A stretch of DNA of 22,963 nucleotides from WHSP01 sp040905505 (lineage in GTDB: Bacteria > Gemmatimonadota > Gemmatimonadetes > Longimicrobiales > Longimicrobiaceae): assembly GCA_040905505.1 (NCBI GenBank), contig JBBDRL010000085.1, positions 1 through 22,963 of the forward strand, given 5' to 3'. The notes under the pieces are model-generated. The model was given only the letters and a program-made list of their open reading frames with translations. It ran no database searches and had not been told where the DNA came from. This document shows, one piece after another, positions 8,274 to 15,284 of this stretch. Made by a program: the position numbers and the translations under genes. The stretch's first letter is position 1. Each line of letters begins with the position of its first letter.

Positions 8274-9013
8274 CAGCGAAACGCTCCTTCGGCAGAGGTG
8301 ACGGACGACGTGGTCGGCCGGTAACGCAGCGCGTCGACACGCATCCTCATCCGCTCGAGACCATAGCGGTAGAGGAGCAGGGCGAAGAACGTGAGGGTGA
8401 ACGCGAGGAGCGAAACGAACAACGTCTCCACGATTGCCGGATCCGCGGTCGGACCCTCGGGCCGCATGATCACCGGCTGCGGGTGTTGGGAGCGAAACCA
8501 TTGTACGCTGAGGTGGATCAGGGGGATGTCCACCGCGCCCACGACGCCGAGCACCGCCGCAAAGCGCTTCCCCCGCTCCGGATTCTCCGTCGCGTTGCGA
8601 ATCATGAAGTAAGCGACGTAGATGAGCCACAGGAGCAGTGTCAGTGTCAGACGCGGCTCCCAGACCCACCAGGCGCCCCACGCGAGCTTCCCCCAGATGG
8701 GGCCGGTGATCAGCACCGCCGTGGTATAGACCACGCCGAGCTCGGCCGCCGAGATGGCGATGGCGTCGAGGCGATCGTCCTTCAGCCAGAGGTACCCGAG
8801 AGAGCAGAGGGCGACCACTCCGAACGCGAGGAACGCGACCCAGGCGGACGGGACGTGCACGTAGAAGATCCGCTGTACGACTCCCATCGTCAGTTCGGTG
8901 GGGGCGTAGAAGAAGATCAGATAGAACGCCCAGACCATCGTGGCGGCTGCGAGAATGCTCAGGACAGCGGCCCAGATGCGCATGCTACGGTATGAAGCGG
9001 TATCGGTCATCAT
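8273..9013 (-). CDS. ccmC: heme exporter/heme-handling protein CcmC
   Basis: Inner membrane protein of 246 aa with six predicted helices. CcmC presents heme to CcmE on the periplasmic side. The tryptophan-rich WWD-domain signature is present as WGAWWVWEPRLT (112-123). The usual Asp is Glu here. The two expected external histidines are visible at H53 (YVHVPSAW) and H167 (LIHLSV), one on each side of the WWD loop. Two consecutive ATG codons occur at 9013 and 9010. Neither has a good ribosome binding site, and a 65-bp gap, the largest in the operon, separates it from ccmB. That gap contains the 10-bp palindrome cgttcgaacg (9064-9073). Confidence 0.93.
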   Translation of the reverse strand: MMTDTASYRSMRIWAAVLSILAAATMVWAFYLIFFYAPTELTMGVVQRIFYVHVPSAWVAFLAFGVVALCSLGYLWLKDDRLDAIAISAAELGVVYTTAVLITGPIWGKLAWGAWWVWEPRLTLTLLLWLIYVAYFMIRNATENPERGKRFAAVLGVVGAVDIPLIHLSVQWFRSQHPQPVIMRPEGPTADPAIVETLFVSLLAFTLTFFALLLYRYGLERMRMRVDALRYRPTTSSVTSAEGAFR

Positions 9014-9078
9014 TCACAGGTAAATGGCCAACTGCGTTCTCTTTACCCCCGCCTTCCCGGTTTCGTTCGAACGATCCT

Positions 9079-9756
9079 TCACTCCTCGACGACGGTGCCG
9101 AAGACGGTCGTGCAGAGGGCGACGAAGATCAGGTCGAACGCGGCCAACATTCGGATGTTGCCCCCGACCTCCGCCAGCGGCCTCCCGATCAGGAGGAGCT
9201 GCGTCGCGCCAGCGCCGAAGACCACGATCGGGATGAGCAGCGGGAGCAGGACGATGGGCAGGAGCGTGTCTCCGAGCCGAGTGCTCGCGGCTACGGCACT
9301 GAACAGCGTTCCGAGCGCCATGAAGCCGACACAGCCGAGGAACGTCACGAGCGCGAGGCCCGCCGCGGCTCCACCGAGCGAGAGCTGAAAAAACAGCGCA
9401 TAGACGAGGTAGACGACCACCGCCGCGATGACGAGAAGCGCCAGGTTCGCCAGAAACTTTCCGAAATAGAGGGCGCCTCGACCGATAGGGGTCAACAGTA
9501 GCCCCACGAGCGCATCCTGCTCCTGCTCGAGCGTGAAGGACCGCCCGAGGCCGAGCATTCCCGCGAAAAGAATGGTCACCCAGACCATGGCGCCGGCGAT
9601 CCGGACGGGTCGCACCGTGGGATCGAGCGCGAAGCTGAAGACGATGGCCACGAGCACCGCGAACGTCAGCGTACTGACCAGACGCTCGCGGGAGCGCAGC
9701 TCAATCAGCAGATCCTTGTGCGCGATCAGCGCGCTCTGACGGGCGAAGTCCCTCAA
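9079..9756 (-). CDS. ccmB: heme exporter protein CcmB
   Basis: A 225-aa polytopic membrane protein with about six helices, the permease partner of CcmA in the CcmABCD complex that drives release of holo-CcmE. The N-terminal region ALIAHKDLLIELRSRERL and the segment GLGRSFTLEQEQDALVGLLLTPI (residues 70-92) are typical CcmB sequence. The start codon is TTG at 9756, with a clear GGAGG 6 nt upstream. TTG overlaps the ccmA stop in a TTGA junction, so the two are probably coupled. Confidence 0.95.
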   Translation of the reverse strand: MRDFARQSALIAHKDLLIELRSRERLVSTLTFAVLVAIVFSFALDPTVRPVRIAGAMVWVTILFAGMLGLGRSFTLEQEQDALVGLLLTPIGRGALYFGKFLANLALLVIAAVVVYLVYALFFQLSLGGAAAGLALVTFLGCVGFMALGTLFSAVAASTRLGDTLLPIVLLPLLIPIVVFGAGATQLLLIGRPLAEVGGNIRMLAAFDLIFVALCTTVFGTVVEE

Positions 9757-10499
9757 ACGGTGCCTCCGACGCGCTCGGTGTAGAGGGCCTCGAAGGTGGA
9801 GGCGTCCAGTTGCGCGCGCGGTTCGTCCGATACCCAGCGACCCGCGACCTGCACGACCACCCGATCGGCCAGCTCGAGGCCCTGCGAGAGGTTATGCGTC
9901 ACCAGAACGACCGTCCGGTGGCCGTCACGGAGCTGCTCCAGGACCGCGCGCAGCATGGCCGCCGCATGAGGATCCAGCCCCGTGTATGGCTCGTCCAGGA
10001 GTACCATCTCAGGATCGTGGAGGAGGGTGCGGGCCAGCGCGAGCCGCTGCTGCATCCCTCTCGAATAGGTGCGCACCAGGTCCCTACGGCGCCGCGTCAG
10101 GCCGACCTGCGAGAGCATTCGATCGATCCGATCATCGAGGTCGCCGAGCTCATAGAGCCGTCCGTAGAATCGCAGGTTTTCGTCTGCCGTGAGCTGCCCG
10201 TAGAGGAACGTCTGGTGGGAGAGGACGCCGATCCGCCGGCGGCGGGCATGCTCGTCGTCTGCGTCTCCGCGCGCGAACCGTATCTCGCCGCGCGTGGGGC
10301 GAAGTGAGCCGGCGAGCAGCTTGAGGAGGGTTGTCTTTCCGGCGCCGTTTGGGCCGAAGAGCGTGAGGAACTCACCCGATCCGAGGTCGAAATCGACCCC
10401 ACGGACGGCCGGATGATGTCCATACCACTTCTCGAGCCCCCTGGCCTGGATCAGCGCCTCGGAAGAAGATGACTGGGCGAGGGGGTCCCCGCCGCTCAA
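9753..10499 (-). CDS. ccmA: cytochrome c maturation ABC transporter ATPase CcmA
   Basis: ABC ATPase of 248 aa from the chosen start. It has Walker A GPNGAGKT (49-56), Q-loop Q96, signature YSRGMQQR (145-152), Walker B MVLLDE (165-170) and switch His H202 (VTHN). It pairs with CcmB. The frame is open further upstream to a GTG at 10559, which would overlap the preceding gene by 64 nt. I chose TTG at 10499 because it overlaps the stop of the preceding gene in a TTGA junction, the same arrangement as ccmA-ccmB. The ribosome binding site is weak, so the start is not settled. The ATPase assignment itself is secure. Confidence 0.93.
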   Translation of the reverse strand: MSGGDPLAQSSSSEALIQARGLEKWYGHHPAVRGVDFDLGSGEFLTLFGPNGAGKTTLLKLLAGSLRPTRGEIRFARGDADDEHARRRRIGVLSHQTFLYGQLTADENLRFYGRLYELGDLDDRIDRMLSQVGLTRRRRDLVRTYSRGMQQRLALARTLLHDPEMVLLDEPYTGLDPHAAAMLRAVLEQLRDGHRTVVLVTHNLSQGLELADRVVVQVAGRWVSDEPRAQLDASTFEALYTERVGGTV

Positions 10500-10903
10500 G
10501 CCAGCCGCGTTCCGCACCCGGCACAGAACCGGCTTCCACCGGGGTTGACGAAACCACACCCATGCGCGGCAACCGGGCTGCGAACTGCGGCCCTTCCGGC
10601 CGCCTCGGCGTCGGGCTGAGATGGCGGCAAGGCGTCACCGTCGACGGGACCGAGCACATCGAGCGCCTCACGTTCCAGCCGGCTCCTCATCTCGGCATAG
10701 TCCCGGTCATCGAGCTTGCCGGCGGCGTGATCGTATTCGACATCCTTCAGCGCGGCGAGCGCCACGCGTTTACGCGACTCGCTGTTCAGCAGGTCTGCGG
10801 AGGTGCGATCGCCGAGTAGCCCCCAGCGGCGGAACACCAGCGGATGAACGACCCAACCAGCCGCGGCCAGTGCCAGCGCCACGGCGAGCAGGACGACCGT
10901 CAT
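10496..10903 (-). CDS. CcmI-like membrane protein with C-terminal zinc-ribbon-like tail
   Basis: A 135-aa protein: one N-terminal membrane helix (about 3-20), a charged helical region (36-82, SADLLNSESRKRVALAALKD... to SRLEREAL) that resembles the cytoplasmic leucine-zipper segment after the first helix of CcmI, then a Pro/Ala linker. It ends in HGCGFVNPGGSRFCAGCGTRLA (114-135), which looks like a degenerate zinc ribbon. C116, C127 and C130 are present. The usual first Cys is replaced and H114 could substitute. It lacks the TPR domain of full CcmI. It starts at ATG 10903 with a strong ggggaggaggc upstream, overlapping the ccmH stop by 4 bp. Position between ccmH and ccmA suggests a role in apocytochrome or CcmH/F handling; that is inferred. 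Confidence 0.75.
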   Translation of the reverse strand: MTVVLLAVALALAAAGWVVHPLVFRRWGLLGDRTSADLLNSESRKRVALAALKDVEYDHAAGKLDDRDYAEMRSRLEREALDVLGPVDGDALPPSQPDAEAAGRAAVRSPVAAHGCGFVNPGGSRFCAGCGTRLA

Positions 10904-11433
10904 GCCTCCTCCCCGCCGGACGCCTCCCATTCGCGCAGCGCCGCGGCGATCCGGTCGCGATCGGCGTCGGTGATGCCCCCAACCTCCTCGCCGCCGGGCA
11001 ACGTCGCATCTTCACGATTGGCTCGCAGCCAGCCGAACACTGCACCGGCGCCCAGCAAGAGCGCGAGCGGCGGGATGAGCCAGGCCAGGAGGCCGCGCCC
11101 GGAGCTCTCCGGCACCCCGCGCCACTCCTCGCCGTGGCGCGCGAGCATCCAGTCCATCAGCTCTTCGGACGTCGCACCCTCAGCCGCTAGATCGTAGATG
11201 CTGTCCCGCAGGGCCGCGGCCGTCGCACTCGGACAGACTTCCAGCATGAGCCCCGGACAGTAGGGCGACCGAAGCTGCTGGATGGCGCGCTCGGCCTCCT
11301 CGGCGTTCGGCCGTGCCTGCCGCTGAGATTCTGCGGCCTCGGGGTGAGCGATGCAGAGCATGAGAAGCGCGCCAGCGACCCGAAGGGATACCGCGAGCGC
11401 CGAACGAATTGACGCACGATCCGGCGACTTCAT
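10900..11433 (-). CDS. ccmH: CcmH-family cytochrome c maturation protein, variant motif
   Basis: A 177-aa protein with an N-terminal signal/anchor (about 10-30), a periplasmic three-helix-like CcmH domain, and a membrane helix (about 114-135) followed by a short acidic tail. Canonical CcmH uses LRCxxC to reduce apocytochrome thiols. Here the site reads LRSPYCPGLMLEVC (54-67): the first Cys is Ser56, C59 is kept, and a new C67 lies eight residues later. The following ALRDSIYDLAAEGATSEELMDWMLARHGEEW is standard CcmH sequence. ATG 11433 has a ggaggtggag ribosome binding site, though longer in-frame starts exist. It is 16 bp downstream of ccmF and overlaps the next gene by 4 bp. Confidence 0.88.
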   Translation of the reverse strand: MKSPDRASIRSALAVSLRVAGALLMLCIAHPEAAESQRQARPNAEEAERAIQQLRSPYCPGLMLEVCPSATAAALRDSIYDLAAEGATSEELMDWMLARHGEEWRGVPESSGRGLLAWLIPPLALLLGAGAVFGWLRANREDATLPGGEEVGGITDADRDRIAAALREWEASGGEEA

Positions 11434-11449
11434 CCTCCACCTCCGACGA

Positions 11450-13519
11450 TCATGCCGTGGCAAGCTCATGCTCCTCTTCGCGCTCGGGTCGGGCCGCGGT
11501 GCCCGCCCCATGCCGCCCCTCCGCGGGGATCCGGCCCCTGGGCTCGCTCGGCCACAGCGCGACGAGCGTCCCCAGCGCCATGATCACGCCGCCCATCCAG
11601 ATCCACGGTACGAGCGGATTGATGAGAATCCGGAGCGTCGCCGCTGGCGTCGGATTGGTCCCCTGCGCGATCCCGGCCATATCGTCGATCCCCGCCAGAA
11701 TGAGGTAGAGGTCCTCGTTCCAGACCCGCCGTATCCCGACCTCCGTGTTGATCTCCTGGCGTTGATTGAAGCTCCGCTGCATCGGCGTCATGATGCCCGC
11801 CGGCTCGCCATTCTTCTCGACCTCCATGGAGGCGGCGAAAGTATAGCCGTTCGTGTGCTCGTAGAACGACATCCCCTGATAGGTCAGCCGGTACACGTCA
11901 CCGAACGGAGAGCGGATCTCGGTGCTCTCACCCGGAAGCATACCGCCGACCTCCTTCTCGACCTCGTATGCCGCGCCAGCGAACCCCATGAACATTACGA
12001 CCAGCCCGGCGTGCACCACGTATCCCCCGTAACGCCTGCGATTCCGCCCGATCATGTGCACGAACGCCAGGGCGACCCCCTCCCGCTCGATCACCGCCCG
12101 CGCCCGCGTCCCCTTCATGAACTCCACCACGATGGTCGTCATGGTGAACGCGCCGAGCGAAAACGTCAGCAGCACCTGGATGTGTCGGACGCCACTCGCC
12201 CAGAACGCCGCCGCCGTGACCAGGCCGACGATCACGGGCCAGGTGAAGTTGCGCTGCAGATTGCGCCGGCTCGCCTTGCGCCACGCGATCACCGGGCCGA
12301 CGCCCATCAGCCCCAGCAGGATCAGCCCGATCGGGATCGTCACCCGATTGAAGAAGGGCGGGCCGACGGCGATCTTCTGCCCCAGAAATCCTTCGGATAT
12401 CAGCGGGAAGATGGTGCCCCAGAGGATCGCGAACATGGCCGCGACGAAGAGCAGATTGTTCCCGATGAAGGCGGCCTCCCTGGACAGGAACGAATCCATG
12501 TGCGCATCCGGCATCAGCTGATCGCGGCGCCAGTAGACGAGCGCGGCGGACAGGACGATTCCGAACGACATGAACCCGAGGAAGATGTACGCGATGGGGA
12601 GGTTCTGGGCGAACGTGTGCACCGACTCGATCAACCCGGATCGTGTGAGGAATGTGGCGAAGATGCAGAGCAGGAAGGTGCCGAGCACGAGCAGCATGTT
12701 CCACAGCTTCAACATCCCACGCTTTTCCTGGAGCATCACCGAGTGGACGAACGCGGTCGCGGTGAGCCAGGGGAGCAGAGACGCGTTCTCGACCGGATCC
12801 CAGAACCAGTAGCCGCCCCAGCCGAGCTCCACATAGGCCCACATCATCCCGAAGATGATCCCGTTCGTCAGGAAGAACCAGGAGAGGATGGTCCAGCGGC
12901 GCGTCGTCGTGATCCACCGCGTGTCCAGCCTGCCGGTGAGCAGGGCGGCCACCCCGAACGCGAAGGGGATGGTGAAGGCGGTAAAGCCCAGGTAGAGCGT
13001 CGGTGGATGAATCGTCATCCAGTAGTTCTGCAGCTGCGGATTGAGCCCGCGCCCGTCAGCCGGCGCGAACGGCAGCAGCGTGAACGGATTCGAAACGCTG
13101 ACGATGACGATGAGGAAGAACGAGAGGACGACCAGCAGCGTTCCCGCCACATACGGCATGAGCTCTCGGTTCTTGCTGCGGTTCTGCAGGATCGTGAGAC
13201 TGGAGAAGAACGAGAGGAGAAGCGCCCAGAAGACGAGTGAGCCCGTCTGCCCCGCCCACAGGCCCGAGATCTTGTAGAACGTGGAGAGATCGCGGTTCGA
13301 GTACCCGGCGACGTACTGGTACTGGAACTCGTCGCCCAGGAACGCTGCGATCAGGGCGAGCGACGCAATCACCAGGAGGACGAAGACGGCGACCACCGAC
13401 CGTTCGCCCGAGAGCGCGAGATCACCGCGCCGCGTGCGCCCCCCAATGAAAGCAGCGCCCGCTCCCCAAACCGAGAGAACGAGCGCGACCCAGAGAGCGA
13501 TCTCTCCGATCTGCGTCAC
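11450..13519 (-). CDS. ccmF: cytochrome c heme lyase subunit CcmF
   Basis: Large polytopic membrane protein, about 689 aa from the chosen start, the heme-attaching subunit of System I. Visible are the QTGSLVFWALLLSFFSS segment, the conserved IHPPTLYLGF (170-179) with a likely heme b-ligand His, and the WWD motif WGGYWFWDPVENAS (234-247). A second His-containing region (GYVVHAGLVVMFMGFAG) and a periplasmic domain follow near the C-terminus. The frame extends to 13561, but GTG at 13519 is preceded by GGAGGA at a good distance and overlaps the ccmE stop as GTGA, so I chose it. The gene is in the expected order behind ccmE. Confidence 0.96.
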   Translation of the reverse strand: MTQIGEIALWVALVLSVWGAGAAFIGGRTRRGDLALSGERSVVAVFVLLVIASLALIAAFLGDEFQYQYVAGYSNRDLSTFYKISGLWAGQTGSLVFWALLLSFFSSLTILQNRSKNRELMPYVAGTLLVVLSFFLIVIVSVSNPFTLLPFAPADGRGLNPQLQNYWMTIHPPTLYLGFTAFTIPFAFGVAALLTGRLDTRWITTTRRWTILSWFFLTNGIIFGMMWAYVELGWGGYWFWDPVENASLLPWLTATAFVHSVMLQEKRGMLKLWNMLLVLGTFLLCIFATFLTRSGLIESVHTFAQNLPIAYIFLGFMSFGIVLSAALVYWRRDQLMPDAHMDSFLSREAAFIGNNLLFVAAMFAILWGTIFPLISEGFLGQKIAVGPPFFNRVTIPIGLILLGLMGVGPVIAWRKASRRNLQRNFTWPVIVGLVTAAAFWASGVRHIQVLLTFSLGAFTMTTIVVEFMKGTRARAVIEREGVALAFVHMIGRNRRRYGGYVVHAGLVVMFMGFAGAAYEVEKEVGGMLPGESTEIRSPFGDVYRLTYQGMSFYEHTNGYTFAASMEVEKNGEPAGIMTPMQRSFNQRQEINTEVGIRRVWNEDLYLILAGIDDMAGIAQGTNPTPAATLRILINPLVPWIWMGGVIMALGTLVALWPSEPRGRIPAEGRHGAGTAARPEREEEHELATA

Positions 13520-13938
13520 GACAGATAATCCTCCGGCGCCGCCTCGTAGCGCGAGCCGCATTTGGTGAGGAGCGTCGTCGCCTCGAACACCCCCGCCTGC
13601 GTGAACCGGCCCTCGACGACGACGTCGCCGCCTTCCTCGAAGGTCTCCGGAAGCGGGCCCTGGTAAGCGACCGGGAACTGCGCGGTGCCGCCCTCGATGT
13701 CGAGCACGTCGAAGCGTAGCTCGAGCGTGCGCTGATCGAAGCTCGCCGTGCCTGGCACCACCCTCCCGCCGACCTTCACACCCATGTCGTGGTAGCCTGG
13801 ATCAGCAGCCACTTGGGCCATCAACTCGGTGGGCGTGTGGTAGTAGACCATCGAGTCCCTCATGCCAGTGACCATGAGGTAGCCGATAAGCCCCACCAGG
13901 AGCGCCCCACCCAGCATAAACTTCCGCTGCTTCTTCAA
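13516..13938 (-). CDS. ccmE: periplasmic heme chaperone CcmE, CXXXY type
   Basis: A 140-aa protein: a short basic N-terminus, one membrane anchor (about 8-25), then the OB-fold beta domain (MGVKVGGRVVPGTASFD..., LELRFDVLD, FPVAYQGPLPETFEEGGDVVVEG). CcmE binds heme covalently and carries it to CcmF. In E. coli the heme binds His in HXXXY. Here the site is C127-G-S-R-Y131, a CXXXY motif like that reported in some Desulfovibrio and archaeal CcmE. The start is TTG at 13938, with an excellent ggaggaaag ribosome binding site just upstream. The open frame reaches 14109, but that extension is not family-like and would overlap the promoter. First gene of the ccm operon. Confidence 0.93.
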   Translation of the reverse strand: MKKQRKFMLGGALLVGLIGYLMVTGMRDSMVYYHTPTELMAQVAADPGYHDMGVKVGGRVVPGTASFDQRTLELRFDVLDIEGGTAQFPVAYQGPLPETFEEGGDVVVEGRFTQAGVFEATTLLTKCGSRYEAAPEDYLS

Positions 13939-13978
13939 ACTTTCCTCCGATTGCGAAGGTTCACTGCACAGAGTTTCG

Positions 13979-14006
13979 AATATACAGCGTCGAACGGGTC
14001 CGTCAA
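13979..14006 (-). promoter_or_regulatory. sigma70-type promoter of the ccm operon
   Basis: On the minus strand: TTGACG (14006-14001), 16 bp spacer, TATATT (13984-13979). Both hexamers match the consensus at five of six positions. The predicted start of transcription is near 13972, leaving about 34 nt of leader with the GGAGGA site before the ccmE TTG. This is the best promoter in the window. Confidence 0.7.
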
Positions 14007-14648
14007 AGCCGGAGATCGTCGCAGCTAGCCCGGCCGCTCTCACCACGTCTCGCTCTGTCCGGGCCGCCAGCGACCCTCCAGATCCACGCTCGCGGCCAGT
14101 TGACAGCACCCCCGGTCACAAAGTATCTTGACGAAGGGACGACAGACCCCGGCGCCGTGGCGCTTATGATTCTCCAGAGACCCGTTCTTCCAGCGGTCGG
14201 CGCCTCCAAAGACCGTCATTTCAAGGATCGACGCTTCACTGCTGGCCCATGAATGCCGACGCCGTGACTGCATTGCTCCTTCAGCCGCATTTCGTAGCGT
14301 CCATCATCGTCTGAGAACGGGAACCGCGGACAAGGTGCCTGCCGAACAGTCGCAACGCACAATCCTTACAGGAATTACACCCCGAGGACTGCCATAGGTC
14401 CGGCGTCGTCCCGTCGGGGTGTTTCGCGCTTGCGTTCGGCTCACCCGCTCCCCATTCCTGTTTTTCACACTGCCCCTCCGCGAAGCCGATTCGGTTCGCC
14501 TGCATCGGGGCGCATCGCTCCTCTTCTGCCGGTACGGTGCCCGGCTGCGGAGGTTTGAACGCCGGGGTTTCGGGGTCACGTCTCGTAGGGTCTGAGTTCC
14601 CGGCGAGCCGCACCAGCCCTTGGTAATCCTTTCAACGGGGATCGCACC
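14007..14648. other. long intergenic region without a recognisable gene
   Basis: About 640 bp between the ccm promoter and the molybdenum hydroxylase operon. Several short open frames exist on the minus strand. One spans 14040-14219 (about 59 aa from ATG 14219) and another 14281-14613 (contains CNSCKDC). None has a ribosome binding site, a recognisable family or a convincing codon pattern. I found no tRNA-like cloverleaf. One nested hairpin at 14377-14424 is listed separately. The plus-strand promoter of the hydroxylase operon must lie here but I could not pin it down. Confidence 0.5.
14377..14424. other. nested RNA-like hairpin upstream of the molybdenum hydroxylase operon
   Basis: Perfect 9-bp outer stem (acaccccga 14377-14385 with tcggggtgt 14414-14422) encloses a second small stem (ggac 14386-14389 with gtcc 14398-14401). 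It is followed by ttt on the plus strand. It lies about 225 bp upstream of the first gene. It could be a leader structure, an attenuator or a small RNA end. It could also be chance in GC-rich DNA. Confidence 0.3.
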
Positions 14649-15275
14649 ATGGAACAACTCGACCTCAGATCGCAGGTGACTCGATCTGTCTCCAGGCGCA
14701 CCTTCATCAAAGGTGTGGTCGCCGCGGGGGCTACAGTCTCGACCGGAGCGTACCTGTTCCGAAGCACGAACGCGGCGCAGGCAGCATCCGCACAGGGTGC
14801 GGTCGAGCGCCTCGTCACGCTTCGCATCAACGGCCAGGAGCGCCGGGTGGACGTGATGAAGCAGGAGACGCTCGCGACCACGCTGCGCTACAAGCTCGGG
14901 CTGACCGGCACGAAGATCGGTTGTGATCGGGCCGACTGCGGCGCCTGCACGGTGCTCGTCGACGGCGTGCCCAAGTACGGCTGCTCACTCCTGACCCATC
15001 AGGTGCGCGGCGCCGAAGTAACGACCATCGAGGGACTTGCCGATGGGGACCAACTCCATCCGGTGCAGCAGGCCGTCGTGGACGAAGCCGGTTTCCAGTG
15101 CGCCTTCTGCGCGCCAGGGTTCATCATGGCGATGGTGGGAACGCTGCAGGAGAACCCCTCGCCGACCCGCGAGGAGATGGCCCATTCGTTGTCCGGGAAT
15201 CTGTGCCGATGCGCCGACTACCCGAAGATTCTCAACTCTGCGATGCGGGCCGCAGAGTACATGCGAAGCGCTTAG
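14649..15275 (+). CDS. Tat-exported 2Fe-2S subunit of a molybdenum hydroxylase
   Basis: Small iron-sulfur subunit, 208 aa, of the xanthine dehydrogenase/aldehyde oxidoreductase family. The N-terminus has a twin-arginine signal, SRRTFIKG (15-22), a hydrophobic stretch and an Ala-rich end near AAQAASA (43-48). A plant-type ferredoxin domain follows with C92, C97, C100 and C112. The helical [2Fe-2S] domain has CAFC (151-154) and CRC (186-188). Electrons pass from the Mo site through both clusters toward FAD. It is the only hydroxylase subunit with a signal, so the folded complex is probably exported with it as a hitchhiker, as known for E. coli PaoABC. Start ATG at 14649, after a modest ggggat site. 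First gene of a five-gene plus-strand operon. Confidence 0.93.
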   Translation: MEQLDLRSQVTRSVSRRTFIKGVVAAGATVSTGAYLFRSTNAAQAASAQGAVERLVTLRINGQERRVDVMKQETLATTLRYKLGLTGTKIGCDRADCGACTVLVDGVPKYGCSLLTHQVRGAEVTTIEGLADGDQLHPVQQAVVDEAGFQCAFCAPGFIMAMVGTLQENPSPTREEMAHSLSGNLCRCADYPKILNSAMRAAEYMRSA

Positions 15276-15284
15276 GAGGAGCAC

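Noticed and set aside
11351..13240. Long plus-strand open frame opposite ccmF
   Set aside because: Charged, low-complexity translation antisense to a clear CcmF; a GC-rich shadow frame.
14281..14613. Minus-strand open frame with a CNSCKDC motif
   Set aside because: No ribosome binding site, no family likeness, and overlapping frames are equally open; the cysteines alone are not enough.
14007..14648. tRNA or other structured RNA gene in the long gap
   Set aside because: No cloverleaf, GTTCRA-type T-loop with matching stems or CCA end could be assembled; only one isolated nested hairpin is present.
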